Shown here: positions 20,801-32,800 of the stretch, in pieces
Position numbering within the stretch: the first letter of the stretch is position 1
Layout: each line of letters opens with the position of its first letter
Assembly (NCBI GenBank): GCA_963924555.1
Contig: OZ004587.1
Span: forward strand, 8,386,075 to 8,450,074
Source: Crambe crambe
Taxonomy: Eukaryota; Porifera; Demospongiae; Poecilosclerida; Crambeidae
Direction of reading: 5' to 3'
Length of the DNA: 64,000 nucleotides
Notes under the pieces: generated by a model
The model's input: the letters and a program-made list of their open reading frames with translations, nothing else
The model's database searches: none
Told to the model about the DNA's origin: nothing
Made by a program: the position numbers and the translations under genes

Positions 20801-23800
20801 CTTGTCCCAATCTATCAACTTTCCCTTGATCCCTTCCTTTGTGGCGAGGGCACAGGGGTCAGTGAGAGTGGGATCTACGATATTTGCCATCGTAAACCTC
20901 AGAGGAACAATGCTGGAAACATCTCTTCCTTTATCCTTGGTACAAGATGCCACAAGCTGGCCAATGGTGGCTAGGTATGAATACAGTATAGCCTCTGAAT
21001 ATTGGACACACTTGGGACCCAGTCTTTTGTCCTTTGTAGAGAGGTCAGGGGGTAATCTCCATTAAGGTCAGTCCGGCTTTGGCCGGACCAATATTTTTTG
21101 AGACAGATTCACTGAATCTCTAGAAGTAGGAGTGCAATTATAAACTACTGCAATTAGGCATGTGAACTGATGAGGGAAGATGTAATTGCAGTAATTACTG
21201 GTAACTACACTAGTAATTTGTTTACCACTAGAAGTGCATATCATCCTGCATACCTCTGAATGACACTTGTTGTCTTGCACAAAAAAAAATTGAAATTTTT
21301 TTATCAATATACATGCCAACCCCCCCTTAGATTGCTTCTCAGACACCTTAATCACAAAAATTTCCTTGGGGGGGGGGGGGGGGGGGGGCCAGATGGCATG
21401 CCCCCAGATGGCATGCTTTGTCCACTGTGTGATCATAATAGCCTGACCAAATTTAACCTCAAGATTACACCCCTGGAGGTTGTCCTCTTTTGGAAGTTAT
21501 TTTGTATAAAATGTATATACAAAGGTACTTTGTCCTTTGTCGGTCGAGAGGTTTGTCCTCTTTCAGACTGTACCTTTGTTGTAGGTTCCATTGTAAAGTA
21601 AATCCCCTCAACAGTCAGTAGTGAAAATAACCGTCTCTCTCTCCCACTGCAGTTCGTCCATGGATATCATTCTTGTTCCTTCCACTCTTAACTTGACCTC
21701 CACACTGATTCGCAGAACAGCTGGGACCTCTGTGACCAATGCTTCCAACCAGGAGGTCCTCCAGAATCACACCCTTTGGACCTACACCATCCCTCCTCTC
21801 AGTCGTGACGAGTTCTACTACCAAGGGCTACTCACTGATGATACACACCCCGTGTACGAACCATTGCCATTTGCAACTGACCAATCAGGTTGCTTCGTCA
21901 GACAGCTACAGGGGAGACACTATAGCAATCCTGCTTTTGAGGTCCTGTTCGATGTGAAAGATGGAGAGAGTGCTCTTAACGTGACTTTATCCGTTGGTAC
22001 TTACATCAACGCTGACAATATCTTCCCTGAAGTTGAGATAGGTGGGAGTACTCTGACAGTTTATCATGACCTTCTTCCTGCCACTAACCTCTTCTTTACT
22101 GTCAGTGCTACGAATGGAAATGGCCTCCAGTCATTTGCGAATTGCTTTCTCCCTCGTGGTCATTACTATGATCGATCGCCTCCTCTTGCTCGTATCAATC
22201 CCATCAGCAACGTGTCCAGTCACCCGTCAAAGATACGAGCACTGATAGCACTTTTCGATGAGTTTGGTTTTGATGAGATACAGGAGATAGCCATCGGGAG
22301 GGTACCAGGCAGGGAAGGAAGCAATGAGTTACCGTGGATGCCATTCAATACTTCACTGATCAACATACAACCTGCTGGAGTTGGAGATGTGACTGAGTTG
22401 TATAGTTTTGGGAGAGTAAGTTGAGCTATAGGGGCTAGAGCTAGGGGTAGGCTGTTGCTATGGCTATGGATACGAATATCATAGCATAGAGCTATATCTA
22501 TTCGGATTCACTTGATCCACTACATCTGCTCTAACTTTTCTCAATTATTTAAGGCACCAACAGGGAGCTGAACACCCACTCTATGAATGAGCTGGTTTTT
22601 TGGAATTGAGAAAGTTAGCTATATATATAGCAGTCATAATGAATTCCCAAGGTATTAAGTGAAGGCAAGCTACCCTAGCTATAGACAGCCTACATGCTCG
22701 GTCACTACAGCCCAGGGCCTTTGGATCTCTTAAATGCTATAGATCCCTTGGTCTCAGTGTCTAATTATTATGTATGTAGTCTTTATTCACATGCACATAA
22801 AAGATGATGGTATTCATTGATACTTAAACTATCACTTCTATGCATAGAGTGGACGTTTTGTAGTGAATATCACAGAGGTCATTCCCAATGTCCAGAACGT
22901 TTCTTCTTGTGCCTCTCTCTGTAATGACCTCCAGAGCTGTCTCTCCTTTGACTACTCAGGAGCAGAGACAAACTGCATTCTCCATGACAACATTGAAGGT
23001 CCTCGTCAAGAAGACTTCTTTGAGAATATCTTCTCCACTCCAGAACTGCAGAGAGCAGAGACTTACTTTCACTATGAAAAGTTAGGAGTGGGGAACTCGA
23101 CTATTGTTACCTTCTCTAACCTCTCTCTGGAGCATGATACAGTTTATTTCATCAATATGAGATTGCGAAACAGACTTGGCTATGAGAGTGTTGTTAGTTC
23201 TGATGGATTTCTCGTGGATCTGACTCCGCCTCTGCCCGGTGTGATAGCAGCTGTCAATAGTTCTGTGACTAGCATTTTCCCTGGGGGCTGTTCCAGTGCT
23301 GATGTACCTATTCTGGGGTGTCTGGATCCTGTCACATCACGTGCTGGTGACATGTGAGTGAACGCATCAAGTAGAGCCAGTCCATAGAATTTCTCCATAA
23401 CTAATATGTTAATATGATAATTGCCTGCAGGCTCTACACAGATGGCCCGGGGTCTGCTGTGATTTTTAATGGACCTGTCCCTCTCAGTGATGCCAGATTC
23501 ACAAGCATAGCTAACTTACTCTCTGGTGAGAAATCGCTAGTATCTGAATTATTCACCAAGTGCTTTTGAGAAATGCTTACTTTTTCTTATATACAGCAAA
23601 CTGGAACCCGTTCTCGGATCCAGAATCAGGAATCTTTGGCTATACTTGGTGCATTGGTACATCCATTGGATCATGTGACGTGATGCCACATGTGGACCCC
23701 CATGCTCAGCTCGGACTGATATCGTCAGAGGCATGGACTTATTCCGGTCTGGCCAGTCCGCTAGACCTTCCTGAGGGTGCTTATTACATCACCATCAGAG

Positions 23801-26800
23801 CAACCAATCAGATTGCGTATGGTGGGCCTCTATTCACAACTGTCCAACATAGCACTCCTTATATCGTGGACACCACACCACCTATTGTGAGTGATGCTGT
23901 TGATATCGACTACAACTCGTCAACCAATCAGCTCTCAGTCGGATTCAGAGCAAGTGATCCGGGAGGGGAACTGACCTCTGTCGAAGTAGCCCTGGGCAGA
24001 TCTCCACTGGATGTAGACGTTTTGAGATGGACTGTCCTACCTGCTGGTTCCGATTCTGGAACTGGAATGGATGTTGTGGACACAGATATTCCGGATGGGG
24101 TTCCAGTGTGGTTGAAACTGAGAGCCACAGATACAGGTATGTAACCAGCAAGATAACTACTTTTAGCTTCAAAACATATTTATATGTCTCCCTCCAGTTG
24201 GTTTGCAGTCAGTTCTAGTGGCCGAGTCTTCTTTCATTGTTGACCGGACTCCTCCCCTCGTTGGATCTCTCTATGACGGTTCCATTCCCAGATCTGATTC
24301 CGACTTTCAAACGAGGACGGACTCTCTTTGTGTCAATTGGGTGGGCATCAGTGACCCTGATACGGGCATCAGAGCAATCCAGTGGTCCATAGGTAAGAAC
24401 TAAACTAAAATTTACAGTGGAACCTCTGAATAATGGACGCACTTGGGACCCAGCCTTTTGTCCTTTGTAGAGAGGTTGTCCTCTTTTGGAGGTTATTTTT
24501 CTATAGGGTGTGCATGCATATACAATAGATTGTTAGATTGTCCTTTGTTGAGAGGTTTGTCCTTTCCACTGTAGTCTAACTCTTGGATGTCAATCATTTG
24601 TGCTGTCATCACATGCAGGTCTTATGGAGAGAGGTTCTCAGATTTCTTCCCGTAACCTGACAGCAGAGGAGAGGATGATGGGTGTGGCTTGTGTAGATGG
24701 TCTCTCCCTGATCCATAATACCACATACTACTCCACATTCACTGCACACAATGGAGCCATGGATACCAAGTCTACCACCATCTCCTCAGATGGAGGTTAG
24801 TACTAAGAGTCAGAACCAACATGGTGTGTATTATTTTAACCCCTTCATGTTTTCTATCATTGCAGTTCGTATCGACACCACTCAACCTCTGATTGGTCGT
24901 GTGTATGATGGCAGTTCTCCCAATATGGATGTGGCCTTCTCCAACAGTATCACCACTTTCCAGGCAAATTGGAACGGTTTTCAAGACTATGAGTCTGGTA
25001 TCGCTCAGTACAATATTGAAGTTCGTCGTCAAGCGACCAGAAGTCCACTTCAAGTAACTGTGCATTCAGAATCTGTAAGTGGAACGGAACGTGAATTCTC
25101 ACACAATCAGTTCCAGTTTGAAGATGGTGACAATGTGTCTGTACGAGTGGAAGCTGTCAATGGAGCAGGGGCGACGGCTATGGTGGTTTCTAATGGAGTG
25201 ATAATTGATAGGAGTCCCCCTCAAGTGAGTGGGATTGTTGATGGAAATAGTCTTCTCGACGATCTTGAGTTCCAATCATCCAATGAGACATTGAGTGCCA
25301 CATGGAATGTCACTGACACCGAGTCAGGAATCCATCGCATACTTGGCAGTATATTCGAGCTCAGGGAGGGAAGAAGAACCAGAATTTACCCAGCTGCATC
25401 TCAGGAAGAAGGCGAAGCTATTCCTCCAAATGTTGCTCGATGGCAAGTAGGGGATTTGGATCTTGAATCTGGTGCTCGATACTTTGTAGCCCTTACTTTC
25501 TTCAACAGAGCTGGTTTAAGGATATTTCATGAAACGAATGGAGTTACTGTTGACTTGACGCCACCCATAGTCACATCAGTGTCAGTGCTAAGTAATTCTT
25601 ACCTTGACACTATCGATATTGATACAGTTACCATGGTAGCTGATCCAAATCAAACTGAGACTCGGTGGATAGCATCAGATAGGGAATCCGGTATTTCGCA
25701 ATATTTGGTAGGTGTGGTGGATGAGAACGCAACCCTCGTCACTCCAGATTATACCTCCTTTGAGGGCTCTGTCACGGGGGGCCTGATTCGTAATCTGAAC
25801 CTGACCTCCAGGATGACGACATACAGGGTAGCAGTCATTGCACTCAATAACGCTGGAGGGCGATCCGAACCAACATATTCAGAACCCTTCAGGTATGTCC
25901 ATGTATAAGAAGAGGGGGATGGGGGGTGGGGGGTGGGGGGTACAATTTGGGGTGAGGACAATAACTCAGCTATAGCTGCTACCAAGTAGTAGCCCAGGTT
26001 AGCCTCGTACCCAGGCCTGCTCTTTTACGGGGCGGTGGAAAAAAGCAGTCTGGGTATGCCAGGTAAACCTCCAAATTGTCCATTACAACTTTCCTTTGTG
26101 ATCTTCTATTCAGGGTCACCATAGGAGACAGTGCAGGGGTGGTCCTGGATGGAGGAGAAAGGGACTATGACTTCACTGCAGAAGTGACAGCAGTGACAGC
26201 TTCCTTTCATAACTTCTCCAGCCAATCCTGTGGTGGGATAGCTCGTTACGAATGGGCAGTGGGACATGGCACTGAAGGTCCCTTGAGAGAATCTCTCTTG
26301 TCCTTCACCTCTCAAGGAATTGTAGATAATGGGGACGGTTCTGGACATGCTCAATTGCCGTTACCTGGACTACGAGACCTTGGCAACCGTCGGATCTACA
26401 TAACTGTGAGGGGAATCACTGGATGTGAGGATATTTTGGAATCCACTTCAAATGGATTTATCATTGACACCTCACCCCCATCCGTTGAGGTGGTTGGCAC
26501 TGGTAACCAAGCTATCGAGCATGCTCAAGGAAATAGCAGTGATCACATGAACTACCAAAGTTTTGACACTTATTCCTCAATCTGGAGAGCCGCAGACCCT
26601 CAGAGTGGGTTGGCAGATGATGCAATGGTTCGAGTAGGGACTTTCCCTGGTGGCGATGACGTCACCTCCAGTAGGAGGGTCTCAGGGAACTACATTCGTG
26701 ACAGGATCGTTTCCATGGAGGGAAGACCAATCTATGTGACTGTGACGGCAACCAATGGTGCTGGTGTGGAATCGTCTGCTATTAGTGAGCCAATATCACT

Positions 26801-29800
26801 GGACACAACTCCACCAGCCATTGGAGAGGTATGAAGTCATGTGACCTATCTAGTTAGTGATCATTGAATATTTAATGATAGATCCTAACTTCCCTTCCCC
26901 CCTGCTCCCCCTTCCTCCTTCCCCCTCTCCCCTCCTCTCTCTTCTTCCCCTTCCCCTGTTCCCCTTCCTCCCCCTTCTTATCTTCACAGGTGACCTGCAG
27001 TGCATCGGGCTATCCTGTTCCCCTTTCCCTCTGGAGTGTCGGCAGATCTCCTCCCCTCTCTAATAATTCCAGACAGTTCTCCTGCACTTGGAGGGGCGTG
27101 GTAGATCCTGAAAGCACTGTCCGCCAATACGCTATAGCCATAGGCAACAGTCCAGACGACCGATCAGTGTTGAGCAAAATTCTGCTGGAGGGAGGAGCTA
27201 GCTTGAGTTCGTACACCTCACCAGTTCTCCATTCTTTGCTGCCTAACGTCACATATCACGTTTCCCTATTTGCCACAAATGGAGCCAATTTGGAATCTGT
27301 CACCACTTCCAGTCCTGTGTATTTCGATATTTCTCCTCCAATTATCAGTGGTAGAGTCCTTGTACGTCCCAACTTCAAAGTTGCTGATTACATCATGGGG
27401 TCTCTAACTAACCTCACCTCTGGTTTGGAGTCTGCCATTTGCCTCTTGGACACTGATACAGTGAGCATTCTATTCAATACCCCCCTGGATACGGAATCTG
27501 GTAGAGACTTCATATATGAAATTGGAATTGGTTTCTTGCCAGGAAGCGATGATTTTGTAAAGTTCAAGAGATTTGATCCAATGCCGATGCTGTTCATCAG
27601 CAATGGTGACCTACCTTCTCTCTACCATCACATCCATCCCCTCAACTTTACCAATGCAGCTAGAAGAGGTGTCTATTTCAGTGTCAAGATCTATAACACA
27701 GCTCGTCTCTACTCTACACTTGTCAGTAATGTCGTATTCATCAGTTCCAACCTCACAACGGAAAGGAATTGGATATATGATGGAATCGATTCCCGATCCA
27801 ATATCGATTATCAAACATCTGCTATTCGAATTGGAGCTAGTTTTCATTTTGGAGTGAATTGTCCAATCAGACATGGTCGATGGGGAGTGGAAAGTGTGGA
27901 TGGGAATCTGACACAGCCTTACGTTGATATCAACATAAATCAGTTCCAGGATTCGCTACAAAACACGTTCCGTGTCTCTTCAGATCAAGTGCTGTTATTC
28001 ACGAATGAGACGTATCGGGTTCTGGTACAAGCAACTGACTATACTGGAAAGGTTCACATTCTGAGATCCAATGGCGTGACATTGACAACCCAAGGTCTCA
28101 TTCCAGGACTGGTGAGAGATGGTCCCATTCCAGAACAGGACTTGAACTACCAGGAATCGGTATCAGCACTGTGGGCCTGTTGGTCTGGATTTGGAAATGG
28201 ATCTCCGGAACAGGAAATAGCTTATTACGAAGTGACAGCTGGAAGCAACTTGGAGTTTCCTAACACCAGATCCAATATTGCTCCCTACACTAACGTGGGA
28301 CTGAATACCACTCATGTTTTCAGGAATCTGACGTTAGTTCCTGTCCAAGAGAAGTATTACATCACCGTCAGGGCTTATGCTGTCTCAGGAGCCTTCGTTG
28401 AGTCTCATTCCAACGGGATAGTTGTTGGTTTTGGTCACATGATTGTGCCTGGAGTAATAACCATCCCTAGGTATCAAGCTGATGGAACCACGCTCAGTGC
28501 CTATTGGTCGGATTTCGAATCTAGTTTGCCGATACGTCAATATGAGTGGGCTCTGGGATCCCAAGATTTCAGTTCCAATCTGCTGGAGGAGTTCTGTTCC
28601 AATACCAACTCCAATTTCAGCGAGAGATTCGATATATCTGGATTCGTAAATATTGGATTGGACACGTATGTACGATTATCCAACCTCAATCTCCACGACA
28701 ACACAACGTACTACCTCACTCTCAGAGTATTGGACCAAGCAAAGAGATGCGTCTCCATAACAACCACCGAAGGATTAACCATAGATCAAACTCCACCCAC
28801 TTTAGATTTGGCTCCGATATCAGTGACACTTGGACCGATTCAGTCCCGTGTGTCAAATTCCAGTTTCGTGATCTACCTTCCATCTGGTGGAGATGTAACA
28901 GTGGAATGGATTCCATTCCAAGACCAGGAGAGTGGAATTGAATTCTACGAAGTGGGCATCTTTCCTGAGTCTGAGTGTGGCAATGAGACAAGTCTTGGTA
29001 GTGCTGTGGTGGACTTTGTGAGAGTGGATAGTAGTGCTTCCCTCCAGAATCACTTCACAGATGTCGCCTTGCAGGGGAACATGTCGTATGTTGCTGTAGT
29101 GCAAGCCACTAATGGAGCTGGTGTCACCGGACGAGGCTATTCCCAGCCCATCCTGCTAGATCCCCTTCCCCCGTTTCAAGGAACCATCAAAGATGGTACA
29201 GACTGGGAAAGCGATGTGACATACCAAAGCGACCTGAGCATGCTCAGTGCAGTTTTCACGCATGCCAAACTCCCACCGTCCACCCCTGGGGTGACAATAA
29301 ATGCTCCTTGTCCTTCTGCTTCCTTCTTCAATCTCTCTATGTTTGATAACGCTTGGGAGGTTCCTTCGTCACCAGTACTGACGGGTTATGCAGCTTCATC
29401 CATCACTTATGCTCGGCAACAAGTGTCCCCCTCCCTCAGTCCCTCAGGCATCAGAATCAATGCTACAAGGAATCAGATGTTGCCAGAAAACAGTCCAGCA
29501 ATTTCTGGAGTCTACCAAACTACAACAGATTTATCAAACGGGGGGACATTCCAGGCCGATATTCTAGCCACCGTTGGTGTTCCAGAATTCCAGATGAATG
29601 TAGTCACATCGTTGCTGTTTATTGATAGTGGAGTAGTCTCAAATTTGATAGCAAAATTCGAACCAGATGTTCGTGATTTCGACTTCAGTGGGTCTCCAGA
29701 TTTCAGTGCATTTGGTGTACAGATCTATAGGAACTTTACGAATGCCTCTACGACCATCCCACAGCGAGTAGTCATGTGGGCCAGAGACAGCGACACACTT

Positions 29801-32800
29801 GGAGAACCTGTGTTTGTGAGCAGAGATATTCTCGATGTCGACCTTTCTGTCTCCAACACTTACAGAGTGGAGTTTCAAGTGGAGCAACTTGATTTTGGTT
29901 TCACAAGGATAGCCATGCTGCACATCAATGACGTGCTTGTGTCTTCTCTTCATGGACTGCCTCTTCTCTCCAATTCTACTCGTGCTGTTCTTCATGTTTT
30001 CAACCTCCTTGGTTACCTCCCTCCACTAGCTCTGCCCTATAATGACCTCTCTGTGTACGCTGTCTTTGCCAATGTCACTCTTCCAAGTTCCAACGTACCA
30101 CATTTGTGTGATTTTGGAACTCCATTCCACAGCAGGTACAGTCCTATCGTCGAGTTCCGGGCAGGTGTTGGATCCAGAACTGGACTCACCGACATCCAGG
30201 AATTTGAGGTAAAGAAGAAATTATCATCCAGTTATAACTATCACTATGCATAGCTATCACATGATGTCATGTGATACATAACATATGTCATGTGATATAT
30301 AATAATATGTCATACAATGCATAACATTATGGCATGATATAACATAAACTAGTAGGATTTTCACATAAGGTACATAAATGACTTATTTAATGAATTTTTT
30401 TTTGCAGACTGTAGCAGTTCCTTGTGTGTTGTGCCTTCCTGGACCTTGTGGGCAATACAGATGCAATGGAACCTGCACAACTCCCGATCCATATATCATC
30501 CCCATCTCTTTCAGTAATCTCACCCTGTCACCAGGATACCAAGCTCCTCCCAGCAACCAGTCCACACTGCCATCCAATGATGGCCAATATGATTCTTTAA
30601 CTTCAAATTGGTTCCAACCTTCGACTTACTACATTACTGTAGAAGCCATAACAGCATCGGGAAGACGAATCACAGCTTCTTCCAATGGTGTTACCATAGA
30701 TACGTCTCCTCCCATCCTGGTTACTCCAATAGAACATTTCGATGTTTCTTTCTCCAGTACAGAGCCAGTTCGTTTCCAAGGGAACAATAACACCATATCA
30801 GCAAGATGGATGTTCCGTGATGAACAGAGTTCCATTATAGAGAATATGTGGGCCATTGGGAGTTCTCCCTTTGCCACGGATGTTCAACCATTTACATCTG
30901 TTGGCCTATCAAATGCAGCTAATGTCTCAGGTCTCACACTGCTGAATAATGTGACTTACTATATCAGTGTTGTGGTGAGAAATGGAGCAGGACTGACTAC
31001 TAATGTGACCAGTACTGGTGTCACCTTCATTGCCACTCAGCTGAATGTGACCATGTTGAGCACTCTAGTGAATGTGGAGTTTACTGAAGCACTGACATTC
31101 ACAGATACCAACGGGGAACGTTTTATGGTGAGAAAGACAGACAGGGACTTCCGTGCATCTGTTAGTTGGGAAGGGGTTGAAAGAGACATCGAGGACCTGT
31201 GTAAGTTAGTCCTTTGAGTCACTAAGTTACATGTATGAAGTAACTGTTTGTTTATTTGTTTATTTGTTTGTTTGTTTATTTGTTTTGCAGCATGGTTTAT
31301 AGGAAGTGCCTCAGGTCAGAGAGATATACTACCACCTGTTGAAATAAGCCTCCAGGGCCTTGACTCCATGACAGCCACTCTTGAGCGAGGTGTGCTCTAC
31401 AGAGGAACTCAGGTCCTGACCAACGTCTCAGAGGTGATAGCTCTCGCTGAAGGGAAAGAGGAAGACCCTGCCGATAACCTGTTCTTTCTCGAACCTGGAC
31501 GACTTCTTTATCACTCCATAGAATTTTGTAATTTTGTGCACGTATGCACTGTTGCTATGGGAACTCCAAGTATTGTCATACGTACGTTAATACTGCAACA
31601 CTACACACAAGTATTCTTTCTCTATTACTCTAACTACCTGCAGGGACAAAAGATGTGGAATCTATTGCCCTCTTTGCTGGTTCTGCCACCAGGCTTGTTG
31701 CGAGTCAAAGTGTTGGAGTGGGAGTGAACAGGCAGACTCTACACGTGCTGGACAAGCAATATTCCTTAACATTGCAGGCAGACAGAGGTACGTATAATGC
31801 AGTACACTAGACCTTTAACCTCATCCTTATCCCCAAGTAAGTCTATAGAGTAGCTACTGTCATTATGGTGAAATTGTCCCTTTAAACATTCAATTTCAAT
31901 AGCTGGCTGGATGCTAGATTTCAATCCCCATTTCCTGCATTTTTAAACTTTTTATACTTTCAGGGTTAGATCGTGGATCGAGACTGTATGCTGGCTTTTT
32001 GAACCAGGAGGATGTCACTAAGATGTATCGAGTGATGAACCCTTACATCAGCAATCCTTTCCTCACAATGGGACTAACTTCGAGGGACGTCGCTCGGAGG
32101 TTCATGGAGTTTGGTGGGCCTTCCTTCTATGTCTCCTTTCTAGGCCAAACGTCTTTGAACGCTCCTTTGGACATAAATGTCACATTCGATTCCACATTGG
32201 ATTGGAATGTGGCCACACCGGAGATTGCTTATTGGGATATAGGTATGAAAATTGGAACCTGATTTCAGGAATTGGAATCAGACTTTAGGAATGAATTTAG
32301 GAATGGGACTTCAAGATTTTTTCTCTCCCAATTTCCAGATTCAGGTGTGTGGAGGGAAGTAAGTGAGACTTGTATGAACAGTTCTAGAATAGATTATATC
32401 ACCTCCACAATAGCAGTGAGGGTAAGTCAACTGAACCCTAAAAGAAGAGAGGGATTTTAAACTGTTGCCTTGATCATTTCTGACAGGTTTGCTCCACAGT
32501 TCTGATTGGATCCGAGACCACCCCTTCCCCTCTCCGCCCACGGCCAAGGAGGCAAGCCGATCTCAACCAGAACGTGTCTAGTGGGAGTGGCAGCATGACA
32601 GAGAACATGCCCACAATGATGGAGTATCTGGACAGACCTGTCCAATTCATCGTCATGAGGATAGGGAACACATCCACAAACTCCGCCCCTCAGCTCCAAT
32701 TGCCTCCCCAACCTTTAATGGTTACAGAAGACACTCCGTTACCTCTCCAACTGCAATACACTGATGCTGAGTCGGACCAGGTGGATTTCAGATTGGAGTC

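Noticed and set aside
20984..21595. Coding exon suggested by a 113-codon ORF at 21260-21601
   Set aside because: The ORF crosses the junction between a nested transposable element and its host repeat.
14893..22431. Separate lipid-transfer gene ending before the DxTPP repeats
   Set aside because: No stop codon or poly(A) signal was found, and exon 21653-22415 bridges both parts in frame. Kept as a testable alternative in the findings.
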